Shown here: positions 34,844 through 44,216 of the stretch, piece by piece | Numbering within the stretch: the stretch's first letter is position 1 | Layout: each line of letters begins with the position of its first letter | Origin: Rhizobium leguminosarum bv. viciae USDA 2370 | GTDB taxonomy: Bacteria > Pseudomonadota > Alphaproteobacteria > Rhizobiales > Rhizobiaceae | Assembly (NCBI RefSeq): GCF_002008365.1 | Contig: NZ_MRDL01000022.1 | Location: 124,001 to 188,000 of the forward strand | Length of the DNA: 64,000 nucleotides | Direction of reading: 5' to 3' | Program-made: the position numbers and the translations under genes | The notes under the pieces: generated by a model | The model's database searches: none | Told to the model about the DNA's origin: nothing | What the model saw: only the letters and a program-made list of their open reading frames with translations

Positions 34844-37627
34844 TTGCACCTTCAATTGAAGAAAGCATGCATGCAGGCGAAACGCCTCACGACCAGCAAG
34901 GCTCTGGTGAAGGACGTTCGGCTGCTCGGCCGCCTGTTGTGCGAGGCTATTGAAGCAAGCGACGGCAAAGAAGCCCGTGAGGTCGTGGAACAGGTCCGCA
35001 GCCTCTCGGTTACCGGTCACAGAAGGACCGGCCCGCACCTAAACGAAGAGCTCGCCCCCTTTTGTGCGACCATGCCTCCCCAAACCCTCAAGCGTGTGAT
35101 CCGCGCGTTCAGCCAGTTTTCTCAACTCGTGAACATTGCCGAAGACGCACACCAAGCCAGGATGCAGCGCTTCAGCATCGCCGATCGTGAACCTGCCATG
35201 CCGGGAACAATTGCCAGATCGCTTTCCGTTCTGGCTGCGGCCGGGGTAGAGGCGAAAGATATCCGCAAACTGCTTCTTGAAGCAGTCGTCTCGCCCGTTT
35301 TCACAGCGCACCCGACTGAGGTTCGGCGCAAGAGCGTTATCGAAATCGAGCAGGAGCTTGCACGATGCCTGACGCAGCTCGACCAAGCCGGCCTGATTGA
35401 GCAGGAGATAGGTCGGTATCAAGAGGACTTGGAAAGGGCGACGACGACGCTTTGGCAAACGAATAGCCTTCGGGGAAGGCGACTTCAGGTCGTGGATGAA
35501 ATCCTCAATGGCTTGTCCTATTACGACAGCACCATTTTCCGGGTGATCCCGGAGGTATACGAGATTCTCGAAGATCAGCTTCGAGACTCACCCTGGAGTA
35601 TCGGCGAGGACGCGCTGCCGCCATTCCTGCGCATGGGTTCCTGGATCGGTGGCGACCGGGATGGCAATCCCTATGTCAACGGCGAAACCCTGAGGGAGGC
35701 GCTCCGGTTGCAGAGTGAAAGAGTTTTCTCGTTCTATCTCGGCGAACTGCACAGCCTTGGCGCCGAACTTTCCTTGGATGACCGGTATGTGAAAGTCTCG
35801 CAGGAGCTTCAGCGCCTCGCGACCGACTCCCCCGACAGATCGGAGCGGCGCCGACACGAGCCATATCGCCTGGCGATCTCGGGCATGTATGCTTGCCTGG
35901 CGGCCACGGCACGTAAGTTCGGCAGCACGGAACTGGTTCGCGAACCTGTGGCGACCGCCCCTTCCTACCTGTGCCCTGCCGAATTCGCCAAAGACTTGGC
36001 GACGATCAGCAAATCCCTGATAGCCAATGGCGCAGAAAAGATCGCCACTGGAAAACTTCGCAGGCTCCAACGTGCCGTGGACGTCTTCGGTTTTCACCTT
36101 GCCAGTCTGGATTTAAGACAGAATTCCGAGGTTCATCAACGGGTTGTTCATGAGCTTTTCGAGAACGTGCGGCCTGGCACACGTTACGAGGCGTTAGCCG
36201 AGAGTGACAAGATCCGCTTGCTCACCGAGGAACTGCGGTCTTCCCAGTTGCTGATTACACCGCTCAGGACTTATTCGGCCGAGACGGTGTCGGAGCTTTC
36301 CGTTCTGCGTGAAGCTGCCCAAGCCCATAAGCACTATGGCCGCGTCAGCGTCCCCAACTACATCATTTCGAAGGCCGGTAGCCCTTCCGACCTTCTGGAG
36401 GTCATGGTCCTGTTCCGTGAGGCGGGGCTGTTCCGGCCCGATGAGCCCGAAGCGGCGTCAATGAACATCATACCTCTTTTCGAGACGATCTCGGATCTAC
36501 GAAGGTCGCATGACGTGATGCAAACAGTTTTGGCCGTCGAAGCCTACCGGACATATGTGGAAGCGCTCGGCGGCAAACAGGAAATTATGCTCGGCTATTC
36601 GGACAGCAACAAGGATGGCGGTTATCTGACTTCGGGATGGGAACTGTATAAGGCAGAAACGGCCTTCATCCAGCTCTTTGAGCGTGAAGGCGTTCGCCTC
36701 AGCCTGTTTCACGGTCGCGGCGGTTCCGTGGGCCGCGGTGGCGGCCCAAGCTATGAAGCCATCACCGCCCTGCCCCCTGGCGCGGTTGCCGGATCGATAC
36801 GGCTGACGGAGCAAGGTGAAGTCATTGCGGCGAAATATTCCAATCCGGCACTGGGTCGTCGGAATCTCGAACTTCTTATAGCCGCGACGCTGGAAGCGTC
36901 CTTGCTGCCTTCCGACGCACAAGAGCCGGATCCCGAATATCTTGGCGCCATGGAGGAACTGTCCGACCTGGCCTTTGGCGCCTATCGCCGTTTGGTTTAC
37001 GAGACCGAGGGGTTTGAACGGTTCTTCTGGGAAGCAACGATCATCGGCGAAATCGCAAAACTGAACATTGGCAGCCGCCCAGCCTCACGCAGTTCCTCAT
37101 GTCGCATCGAAGACCTGCGTGCGATACCCTGGGTGTTCGGCTGGTCGCAGAGCCGCATGATGTTACCGGGTTGGTTTGGATTCGGTTCGGCCGTGCGACA
37201 ATGGCTGGCCGGACACCCCGACGGATTGCAAATTCTTCAGGGAATGCACCGGGACTGGCCTTTCTTCCAGACACTGATTGCGAACATGGAGATGGTGTTG
37301 GCCAAGACCAACATGGCGATCGCGGCGCGGTATGTGGGCCTCACCCCTGATGCATCCACCCATGAGAAGATTTTTGCACGCATAAAAGACGAATGGGAAG
37401 CGACGACAACTGCGCTATTCGGCATAACGGATCAGGCCTCGCTGCTCGCGAATAATCCGGCACTCAAGCAGTCGATCCATCATCGCTTTCCCTGCCTCGA
37501 CCCGCTTAACCACATGCAGATCGACCTTCTTCGTCGCCACCGTGCCGGAGAAGGCGATCAGGACACTGAAGAGGCGCTGCATCTGACCATCAACGGAATT
37601 GCAGCAGGGCTACGAAACAGCGGGTAA
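34844..37627 (+). CDS. ppc: phosphoenolpyruvate carboxylase
   Basis: A 927-residue PEP carboxylase, close to the normal bacterial length. FTAHPTEVRR (H156), GGDRDGNP near 267, GYSDSNKDGGY near 584 and FHGRGGSVGRGGGPSY near 622 are the catalytic signatures, and the C-terminus GLRNSG resembles the usual RNTG end. It adds bicarbonate to PEP to form oxaloacetate. The TTG at 34844 has AAGGA upstream; ATG at 34871 is an alternative. The LacI-type operator at its promoter ties it to a catabolic regulon, unusual for a housekeeping anaplerotic enzyme. Confidence 0.95.
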   Translation: MHLQLKKACMQAKRLTTSKALVKDVRLLGRLLCEAIEASDGKEAREVVEQVRSLSVTGHRRTGPHLNEELAPFCATMPPQTLKRVIRAFSQFSQLVNIAEDAHQARMQRFSIADREPAMPGTIARSLSVLAAAGVEAKDIRKLLLEAVVSPVFTAHPTEVRRKSVIEIEQELARCLTQLDQAGLIEQEIGRYQEDLERATTTLWQTNSLRGRRLQVVDEILNGLSYYDSTIFRVIPEVYEILEDQLRDSPWSIGEDALPPFLRMGSWIGGDRDGNPYVNGETLREALRLQSERVFSFYLGELHSLGAELSLDDRYVKVSQELQRLATDSPDRSERRRHEPYRLAISGMYACLAATARKFGSTELVREPVATAPSYLCPAEFAKDLATISKSLIANGAEKIATGKLRRLQRAVDVFGFHLASLDLRQNSEVHQRVVHELFENVRPGTRYEALAESDKIRLLTEELRSSQLLITPLRTYSAETVSELSVLREAAQAHKHYGRVSVPNYIISKAGSPSDLLEVMVLFREAGLFRPDEPEAASMNIIPLFETISDLRRSHDVMQTVLAVEAYRTYVEALGGKQEIMLGYSDSNKDGGYLTSGWELYKAETAFIQLFEREGVRLSLFHGRGGSVGRGGGPSYEAITALPPGAVAGSIRLTEQGEVIAAKYSNPALGRRNLELLIAATLEASLLPSDAQEPDPEYLGAMEELSDLAFGAYRRLVYETEGFERFFWEATIIGEIAKLNIGSRPASRSSSCRIEDLRAIPWVFGWSQSRMMLPGWFGFGSAVRQWLAGHPDGLQILQGMHRDWPFFQTLIANMEMVLAKTNMAIAARYVGLTPDASTHEKIFARIKDEWEATTTALFGITDQASLLANNPALKQSIHHRFPCLDPLNHMQIDLLRRHRAGEGDQDTEEALHLTINGIAAGLRNSG

Positions 37628-37662
37628 AGAGCGCCAATGTGGATGGCGTAAGCCTATTTTTC

Positions 37663-37697
37663 TTGACCTCGACAAAGCTGCTGCGCTAACGTTCGCA
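37663..37697 (+). promoter_or_regulatory. LacI-type operator 2 and promoter
   Basis: CGCTAACGTTCGCA (37684-37697) departs from the palindrome TGCTAACGTTAGCA at two positions. TTGACC (37663-37668) ends 15 bp before it, so the operator overlaps the expected -10. It controls the D-2-hydroxyacid dehydrogenase gene starting at 37716. Confidence 0.7.
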
Positions 37698-37715
37698 TAA
37701 ACCGGGAGGATATTC

Positions 37716-38678
37716 ATGACACGAACCGTGCTGTTGACGGACTACGCCTGGCCGGATGACAAAGTGGAGCGGGAAGTAATCGAGCGGGCCGGGCTTACCC
37801 TCGTCAGCGGTCCGGCCGAGCCGTCTCCGCCTGCTGAGATCGACGCTTTGGCTGCAAAGCATCAGCCGGACGCGATTCTGACCTGCTGGGCTCAAGTTAG
37901 CGAGACGGCAATCGCTGCGTCTCCTAACCTCAAGATCGTCGCTCGTCTCGGAGTTGGCCTGGACAATATTGCAGTCGATGCAGCGACGGAGCGGGGGATA
38001 TGGGTGACGAATGTTCCCGATTATTGCGTTGCAGAAGTGTCTGACCACGCCGTGGGTTTTGCGATTGCCTGGGCCCGCGGGCTGATCCACTTCGACCGCG
38101 AGGTTCGCTGCGGGCGCTGGGACCCGGCTTCGGCAAATCTCCGCAGGCTTTCGGAGCTGACCTGCGGCATCGTTGGGTTTGGTCGTATCGGCCGTGCGAC
38201 GGCAGCAAAAATGCAGGCGCTCGGATGCCGGGTTAGAGCACATGATCCCCATGCCTCGAATGTTCCTGTGGATGTGGAGCTTGCCGACTTCGATAGACTT
38301 CTGGCCTCGAGCGATATCGTCATCGTCCATGCGCCGCTCTCGCCGGCGACGCGTCATCTGATCAACAGGGACGCCATCTCGAAGATGCGTCGCGGAAGCC
38401 TGCTGATCAACGTCAGCCGAGGCGGCGTTGTCGATACGGCCGCGGTGATCGAGGGTTTGGAATCCGGCATTCTGAGCGGCGTCGGCCTTGATGTCCTCGA
38501 GGATGAACCACGCGTTCCACAGGAGCTGATCGCTCATCCCGGCGCGATGATCACTCCGCACGTCGCCTTCTCCTCGGATGCTTCGCTGATCGAGCTGCGT
38601 CGCCGGGCGGCGGAGGAAGTCGTCAGGGTTCTCTGCGGAGAGAAGCCTGAACAACCCCGCAACAGCCCCCGCCGCTAA
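37716..38678 (+). CDS. D-2-hydroxyacid dehydrogenase (hydroxypyruvate reductase-like)
   Basis: A 320-residue NAD(P)-dependent D-2-hydroxyacid dehydrogenase. CGIVGFGRIGRATA near residue 149 is the cofactor loop; the catalytic set is Arg in INVSRGGVVDT, Glu in GLDVLEDEP and His in TPHVAFSS. Relatives reduce hydroxypyruvate, glyoxylate or aryl-pyruvates, or oxidise phosphoglycerate. Start 37716 has GGGAGG upstream. With the downstream kinase and the co-regulated enolase and PEP carboxylase, reduction of hydroxypyruvate to D-glycerate is an attractive but unproven role. Confidence 0.88.
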   Translation: MTRTVLLTDYAWPDDKVEREVIERAGLTLVSGPAEPSPPAEIDALAAKHQPDAILTCWAQVSETAIAASPNLKIVARLGVGLDNIAVDAATERGIWVTNVPDYCVAEVSDHAVGFAIAWARGLIHFDREVRCGRWDPASANLRRLSELTCGIVGFGRIGRATAAKMQALGCRVRAHDPHASNVPVDVELADFDRLLASSDIVIVHAPLSPATRHLINRDAISKMRRGSLLINVSRGGVVDTAAVIEGLESGILSGVGLDVLEDEPRVPQELIAHPGAMITPHVAFSSDASLIELRRRAAEEVVRVLCGEKPEQPRNSPRR

Positions 38679-38699
38679 TGCCGCAAGGACACTGGGTTC

Positions 38700-39695
38700 A
38701 TGTCTGTAGATGAGATGACGATTTTCGATGAGTTCTTGCTGAAGAGCGGTTTGAGAAGCGCTTCCGAGGAGGCGGTCTACAAGCCTCTGACGGGTGGTGT
38801 TTCTTCAGATATCTACCGTGTGGAGCTTCCTGGCCGGCTCATCTGCGTGAAACGCGCACTTCCCAAGCTCAAGGTGTCCGCCGATTGGCAGGCGCCGGTG
38901 TCGAGAAATGTGTACGAATGGAACTGGATATCCTTCGTAGCGCAACACTTCCCTTCTGCCGTTCCGACGCCTCTCGCACACGACGCGTCGTCTGGCATCT
39001 TCGCCATGACGTTTCTTCCCGGCGATCAATATCCGCTGTGGAAGACCGACCTGCTCCACGGAAGCGTTGACCGAAAAGCGGCAGAGCTAACGGGCCGGCG
39101 AATTGGACAGATCCATTCCGTCAGCGCCCGCACATCGGGGTTGTCGGAAAAGTTTGATTCTGGACCGAATTTCTATGCTCTTCGGCTCGAGCCCTATCTG
39201 GTGGCGACCGCCGCCAAACATCCCTTCGTCAGCGATCGCCTGGCAGAGCTGGTTCAGCGCACGGCCGAAACAAAGCTGGCGCTCGTCCACGGCGACGTCA
39301 GCCCGAAGAACATCCTGCTGGGCAAGAACGGCCCTGTGTTCCTGGACGCCGAATGCGCCTGGTTTGGCGACCCGGCTTTCGACCTCGCCTTCTGCCTCAA
39401 CCATCTATTGTTGAAGAAGGTCGTCGCCGGACAGGCGGCATCTGAGCTCGCATCGTCATTCGCGGCGTTGACGGCAGCCTACCTGGATCAGGTCGACTGG
39501 GAGGATCGGGACGCCCTCGAGGCTCGGGCAGCAAGCTTGTTGCCCGCTCTCTTCCTCGCCCGGGTCGACGGCAAATCGCCCGTCGAATACATAACCGACG
39601 AATGCCAGCGCGAAACGGTCCGCAAAGCCGCCATCCCGCTGATCGCATCGCCTCGGCAAAAGCTGGCTGACGTAGCGCAGGCCTGGTTTCCATAA
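38700..39695 (+). CDS. aminoglycoside phosphotransferase (APH)-fold small-molecule kinase
   Basis: A 331-residue APH/choline-kinase-fold protein. LVHGDVSPKNILL near residue 197 is the catalytic loop with its Asp, and FLDAECAWFGDPAFDLAF contains the metal-binding Asp. VKRALPK near residue 56 gives the ATP Lys. Relatives phosphorylate hydroxyls of small metabolites. It lies 21 nt after the dehydrogenase, so it probably phosphorylates that enzyme's product. A resistance role is unlikely in this catabolic context. Confidence 0.8.
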   Translation: MSVDEMTIFDEFLLKSGLRSASEEAVYKPLTGGVSSDIYRVELPGRLICVKRALPKLKVSADWQAPVSRNVYEWNWISFVAQHFPSAVPTPLAHDASSGIFAMTFLPGDQYPLWKTDLLHGSVDRKAAELTGRRIGQIHSVSARTSGLSEKFDSGPNFYALRLEPYLVATAAKHPFVSDRLAELVQRTAETKLALVHGDVSPKNILLGKNGPVFLDAECAWFGDPAFDLAFCLNHLLLKKVVAGQAASELASSFAALTAAYLDQVDWEDRDALEARAASLLPALFLARVDGKSPVEYITDECQRETVRKAAIPLIASPRQKLADVAQAWFP

Positions 39696-40009
39696 CGGAA
39701 CCCCACTCCTCAGGCAGCGGCATTTTTCTTTGCCGCTGCACCGATAACCGCGCGGCCCTTGTGAAATGGTCAGAAGAGCGAAACAACGACTTTCGGGCAA
39801 GAATTCCCATCACCACGACAAAGCCGACATTACACTCTCGAAGCGGCGCGCGCGCGTCACATCGGGCGGTCGAGCAGCATAGACCGCTGAGGTTTCGCCC
39901 GTGAAAATACCAAGCCCATCGGGAAAGCGGCGCATTCATTAAAAGAGAGTATAATAAGCCATCGCGCTGGTGCCGCGATGGCAGATAGAGACTTTGCATC
40001 TGCTTCGGC
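39696..40009. other. 314-bp convergent gap with hairpin
   Basis: The only structure seen is a hairpin, GCAGCGGCA (39714-39722) with TGCCGCTGC (39731-39739) around an 8-nt T-rich loop, 19 bp after the kinase stop. No T-run follows, so termination is uncertain. The remaining sequence shows no gene. Confidence 0.4.
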
Positions 40010-40561
40010 TCAGAACCGAGCGACCCAGCTTTCGAAAGCAACCAGGAAGCTCTCGATGAACTTCTGGGTTCCTTCATTGAGGAAGACCCCGTGATCGCCC
40101 ACTAATTTGTCGGCCGTGCTCAGGTAAACTTCAGGCTGGGGCATGGTCGGCACGTTGATGTTGGTTAGGATAACCCTGAGCTGAAGTGCCGCGGCTGCGC
40201 CGCCGATGAGACCGGGAGAAGCGCCAGTCACCGCCCCGGGCTTGTGATCCCACACGCTCTTTCCGAAGGGGCGAGAACCGACTTCGATCGCATTCTTCAA
40301 TGCCGCGGGTACGGATCTATTGTATTCAGGCGTCACGAAGATCGCGCCATCGCAAGCCTTGATGCGCTCACGGAAGGATGTCCATTCCGTCGGCGGCGTC
40401 TCCGTCTCCAAGTCTTGGTTATAGAGCGGAAGCTCGCCGATCGGCACTATTTCCAGGTTCAGTCCGTCGGGCGCCACTTTCTGCATTGCACGGGCGAACT
40501 TCAGGTTGATCGAAGCCTGACGAAGGCTTCCGACCAGGACCGCGATATCTTTCTTGGACAT
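40010..40561 (-). CDS. NADPH-dependent FMN reductase (ChrR/quinone reductase-like)
   Basis: A 183-residue flavodoxin-fold reductase. VGSLRQASINLKFA (about residues 10-23) is the FMN-phosphate loop, and TPEYNRSVPAALKNAIE near 77 is the signature of the ChrR/YieF group. It could reduce quinones from aromatic catabolism or supply reduced FMN. It is the last gene of the operon starting at 44118. Confidence 0.88.
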   Translation of the reverse strand: MSKKDIAVLVGSLRQASINLKFARAMQKVAPDGLNLEIVPIGELPLYNQDLETETPPTEWTSFRERIKACDGAIFVTPEYNRSVPAALKNAIEVGSRPFGKSVWDHKPGAVTGASPGLIGGAAAALQLRVILTNINVPTMPQPEVYLSTADKLVGDHGVFLNEGTQKFIESFLVAFESWVARF

Positions 40562-40614
40562 GTTCTCTCTTCTCGCGCGAGGGATGCGCCGGCGATAGCC
40601 GGCGCCGGTGATTG

Positions 40615-41745
40615 TTACTGATAGGAGGCAGGGACCGGAGGAATGACCACATAGTTGCTGAAGCCGCCGTCGCGTTCGCCAATGCCTGATATGGCTTCGT
40701 TCACCCGCTCAAGCGGATAGATCTTGTGCTCGAGATACGACAGGTCGAGCACACCGGTGCGGACCATGTCTGCCATTTCCTGCCCCTGCGCAGCGCTGAA
40801 CCAGTTCGAGCCGATGAGTTGAACTTGCTCGTCCATCAGCCACTTCACGTCGACTGGAACATCTTCTGCGACGCCACCAACGACAACCACGCGGCCGCCC
40901 CGACGAACTCCGCGCATGGAGTCGACCACGGTCGCGGCGGGGGCTCTCGCGCCCAGCGCACTGATAACGAAGTCCACTCCCTCGCCACCGGTTTGGGCCT
41001 TCGCCCATTCTCCGGTCGAGCCTTCGCCGAGCACGATGGTGTCGATGCGGTCAGGGGCAATGGCTTTTACGCGGCCCAGCAATTCCCTGCTTCTGCCGGT
41101 GCCCAGTATTTTGGAGATCCCCATCGCAAGACCGAGCTTGGTTGCCGCGACACCAAGCGTACCGGTGATCCCGTCGATGAGGCAAACCTGACCAGGTCCA
41201 GCCTGTGCATTCTTCAGGGCGCCATAGGATGTACCGAGGTAACCGAAGCGGCCGGCCTGCTCGAAGCTGAGGTTATCCGGCAGGCACACGAGCGAGTATT
41301 CCGGGGCGGTCATGAATTGGCTGAAGCCGCCGTACGGATAAAGATCAAAGATCCTTTGACCATCGCGGCTGGTGCTGAAGTACCCATTCAAGGTGTAATA
41401 GCGGCATTGGCTGCGGTTGCCTGACCGGCACGCCTTGCAAGAACCGCAGGATCTGAGAGGGCTTACATAGACACGATCGCCAATCTTGACATTGGTGACC
41501 GCCTCGCCGACTTCGGCGACGACCCCGGCTGGGTCCAAACCAAACACCGCCGGAAACTTCGGCAGTGGCTGGTGGGGGAACCAGGTTGGCCAATTATTGA
41601 TGACGTTGGCCATGTTGGGCACGATACCGCAGGCCCTGACCTGCACCAGCACGTCGTTGGGCCGGGGCGTGGGAATCGGAATCTCATCCAGCGACATCGG
41701 CTGATGCAGAGCATGCAGCCGAGCGGCGATCATAGTTTTAACCAT
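40615..41745 (-). CDS. zinc-binding alcohol dehydrogenase-like protein (MDR)
   Basis: A 376-residue MDR enzyme. The structural zinc cysteines are visible in SPLRSCGSCKACRSGNRSQC (C-x2-C-x2-C-x7-C), and the nucleotide fold begins GITGTLGVAATKLG. The usual catalytic Cys and GHE are replaced by VPNMANV and FGLDPAG in this subgroup, so catalysis may differ. Start 41745 has GGAGGAG upstream. It probably oxidises a hydroxyl or aldehyde in the imported compound's pathway. Confidence 0.85.
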   Translation of the reverse strand: MVKTMIAARLHALHQPMSLDEIPIPTPRPNDVLVQVRACGIVPNMANVINNWPTWFPHQPLPKFPAVFGLDPAGVVAEVGEAVTNVKIGDRVYVSPLRSCGSCKACRSGNRSQCRYYTLNGYFSTSRDGQRIFDLYPYGGFSQFMTAPEYSLVCLPDNLSFEQAGRFGYLGTSYGALKNAQAGPGQVCLIDGITGTLGVAATKLGLAMGISKILGTGRSRELLGRVKAIAPDRIDTIVLGEGSTGEWAKAQTGGEGVDFVISALGARAPAATVVDSMRGVRRGGRVVVVGGVAEDVPVDVKWLMDEQVQLIGSNWFSAAQGQEMADMVRTGVLDLSYLEHKIYPLERVNEAISGIGERDGGFSNYVVIPPVPASYQ

Positions 41746-41842
41746 TAACTCCTCCATAGGGACATCGGTCGGACCGTGCCCGACCGAATGCATTTTTTTG
41801 CAGTTTCAGACAGGTGCGCGGCACAGTGCCGAGCGGCATTCG

Positions 41843-43057
41843 TCAGGGGACCAGGAACTCCTTCCCAGCCGGTCGGAAATCCGCAGGCCAGACAGTCACC
41901 CAATCCTTTCCTTGAACTTGCTTGAGCTTCGTCGATGGCTTCCCGGCATTGAACTTGCCGTCGAAAGTCCTTGGTCCGACGACCGTCTCGACGGTATTCG
42001 AGCGCAACCACGCAGCCATCGCGGCGTCGTCCAATTTCCCCGCCCCTTCTGCTGCCGCTGCAAGGATTTGCCACGCAGCATATTCGACCGCAGCCTGATA
42101 CTCCGTACGCGGATAGGGGAAACCCGCCGCCTTCGCCTTGCTGTCATAAGCGCTTACGAATTCCTGGGCGCCGTGATACGTGAGGAACGGCTCGTGCTCT
42201 TCAAACCAGGTCAGAGAGGTCAAGCCGTTCGCCTTGGGGTGAGCTGCGGTCGGGCCGGGTGCCGGGAACAGATAGAATTGGTTCCTGGGCTGGTAGTCGA
42301 TCCGGCTCATTGCATCGAGAAGCTGCACGGCCTCCATGCCGATCGCACCGGACCACAGCAGGTCCGGATCAGCCGCTTTGATGCGGTTCGCGATTGCGCC
42401 GAAGTCCTTCGTGCCGAACTCGTATTCAAGGCCCAGCACGTTCTTGATGCCACGCTTCTCAGCAACTTGCTGGCCGCCCTTGGCGATCGTCAGGGCCGAC
42501 GGGAATTTGCTCGTGACGAACGCGATCGTCTTGGGAGGGGTCGGCAGGCTCGCATAGGCATCGAGAACAACCTCGGTATCCGTCGATTGCGGCTCGGCCC
42601 CGATCGGAAGAGACGGGAACTGCAGAGGATATGGGGCGAGACTGGGGTCCCCCAGGCTGCTCTGAACCAGCATCTTCTTGAACCGGGCGGCAACGCCCAT
42701 TGCTGCGATGATCGAAGACGTGCCATAGGGCCCCATCAGGAGATCGACCTTATCGGCGGTCACCAGCCGCTCATAGAGCGTTCGAGCATTGGCGGGCAGC
42801 GATTGGTCGTCGAGAAGGACGAACTCCACCTTTCGTCCAAGAATACCGCCTTTGGCGTTGATCTGCTCGACGAACACTTCTCCGGCGAGCTTGTGGATTG
42901 TGCCTACGCCCGCAAGCGGACCCGTTAACGGCAGCGTTCCGCCGACGCGGACCGGCCCTTCTTGGGCAAAAACTCTCGGCATCGAGCTGAAAGCTGCTAC
43001 TGCGGCCGCAGACCCGAGGAATGCTCGTCTATTCAGTATCATGGAATTCGCACTCAT
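41843..43057 (-). CDS. branched-chain amino acid-type ABC substrate-binding protein
   Basis: A 404-residue LIV-family binding protein. NRRAFLGSAAAVAAFSSM near the start is a Tat-like signal with likely cleavage after RVFA; mature sequence starts near QEGPVRVGG. TLPLTGPLAGVG is the family landmark. In this family ligands include amino acids and aromatic acids. The matching permease and ATPase genes lie at 46162-49455, in a separate unit with its own operator. Confidence 0.9.
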   Translation of the reverse strand: MSANSMILNRRAFLGSAAAVAAFSSMPRVFAQEGPVRVGGTLPLTGPLAGVGTIHKLAGEVFVEQINAKGGILGRKVEFVLLDDQSLPANARTLYERLVTADKVDLLMGPYGTSSIIAAMGVAARFKKMLVQSSLGDPSLAPYPLQFPSLPIGAEPQSTDTEVVLDAYASLPTPPKTIAFVTSKFPSALTIAKGGQQVAEKRGIKNVLGLEYEFGTKDFGAIANRIKAADPDLLWSGAIGMEAVQLLDAMSRIDYQPRNQFYLFPAPGPTAAHPKANGLTSLTWFEEHEPFLTYHGAQEFVSAYDSKAKAAGFPYPRTEYQAAVEYAAWQILAAAAEGAGKLDDAAMAAWLRSNTVETVVGPRTFDGKFNAGKPSTKLKQVQGKDWVTVWPADFRPAGKEFLVP

Positions 43058-43116
43058 CTCATCCTCCCAGATGCTTCCGGCATGTCATCATCAGTCTCTG
43101 CCGCCGGCGGCAGGTC

Positions 43117-44118
43117 TCAGCTCTTCGCCAGCCCCTCTGCGTAGCGTTCCAGCGTCATGGGGTTCGGCATTTTCTCGGGGTGTTCCAGCGGTACTCCCGT
43201 AAATTCGCTGGCCTCGAAGAACCACTTCGAGACGGCCGGCATTCCCCAATGGACATTGGTGCTAAGGGCTGCCGCGTCCCAACGAATGGGCTCCAATTCC
43301 GCGTCTATCGTGGTGTAGTGATTGTTGAAGAACTCCACCCGGTGTCCATCGGGATCGCGCAGGTAGACGAATAGGACTCCGGAAGGGCCATGGCGTCCAG
43401 GTCCGCGCTCAACGCTGTCCCCATATCCGTAACGACTGGCAAAATCGCACACGGCGAAGATGTCGCTGCTTTCGGGAACCGTATAAGCAAAATGATGTAG
43501 CTGCGGGCCGATGCCCGGCACCAACGCCAGATCGAGGCAGACACCTTTGCGATACATGAAGTTCGCAATGAGATTGTCGCCAGCCGCGATATATTCCGAA
43601 GTCCGGAAACCGAGTTCGCCGTAGAACGCGCTTAGACCCAACGGATCGGCGACCATGATCTGGCAATGATCGAGCCCCTGGGCTCGGGCGCCACGATGTT
43701 CATGCACCTCGAGGAACTTACGGGGATGGACACTCATGCTGGAGCAAAGCTCGATGCGAGCGCCCGACGGGTCGCTGACGAGCAAGGTCCGCCCTTGATT
43801 TCGAACGTCAACCCATTCCGCCGGAAGCCCCTTCTCATCAAAAAAGAACTTGGCCTTGTCGAGGTCCTCCTCCAGAAACACCCGATAACCGATCCGCCTG
43901 CACGTCGGCTTCCCGACGGCAGGTGCGAGCACGAGACTGTGATGGCAGGCCTCGGACAATCCGCGAAGGTATGAAACACCGTCCGCGAATTCTGTTTCAA
44001 TCAGTCCGCCGACATTGAGGTAAAAATCTCGGCTACGCTCCACATCATTAACTTCAAGCACGACGTGGCTGAAGCGCGTGATGTTGAAGGGAGGTTTCAA
44101 ATTAACAGCCGGAAGCAT
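43117..44118 (-). CDS. VOC superfamily extradiol dioxygenase-like protein
   Basis: A 333-residue two-domain VOC protein of the catechol 2,3-dioxygenase type I layout. Metal ligands expected from the family are His in SHVVLEV or QGLDHCQIMV, His in LHHFAYTVPE, and Glu in DGHRVEFFNN. That C-terminal HRVEFF motif is typical of ring-cleaving dioxygenases. Start 44118 has GAGGATG upstream. First gene of the operon behind operator 3. The substrate ring is unknown. Confidence 0.85.
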   Translation of the reverse strand: MLPAVNLKPPFNITRFSHVVLEVNDVERSRDFYLNVGGLIETEFADGVSYLRGLSEACHHSLVLAPAVGKPTCRRIGYRVFLEEDLDKAKFFFDEKGLPAEWVDVRNQGRTLLVSDPSGARIELCSSMSVHPRKFLEVHEHRGARAQGLDHCQIMVADPLGLSAFYGELGFRTSEYIAAGDNLIANFMYRKGVCLDLALVPGIGPQLHHFAYTVPESSDIFAVCDFASRYGYGDSVERGPGRHGPSGVLFVYLRDPDGHRVEFFNNHYTTIDAELEPIRWDAAALSTNVHWGMPAVSKWFFEASEFTGVPLEHPEKMPNPMTLERYAEGLAKS

Positions 44119-44136
44119 GTCATCCTCATCTATTTT

Positions 44137-44174
44137 TGCTAACGTTAGCATAAAAGGGCCGGCTCTTTTGTCAA
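44137..44174 (-). promoter_or_regulatory. LacI-type operator 3 and promoter
   Basis: TGCTAACGTTAGCA at 44137-44150 is a perfect palindrome. On the minus strand TTGACA (44174-44169) is followed by a 16-nt spacer and TATGCT, whose last bases belong to the operator. Repressor binding would block the dioxygenase promoter. Confidence 0.82.
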
Positions 44175-44216
44175 CGCCTGTCATTGAGCGCGACCGGCAA
44201 CCGGCCCATCCAGAAT

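Noticed and set aside
38700..39695. Antibiotic-resistance role for the APH-fold kinase
   Set aside because: Its operator, its dehydrogenase partner and the regulon context point to metabolite phosphorylation; nothing specific to aminoglycosides is visible.
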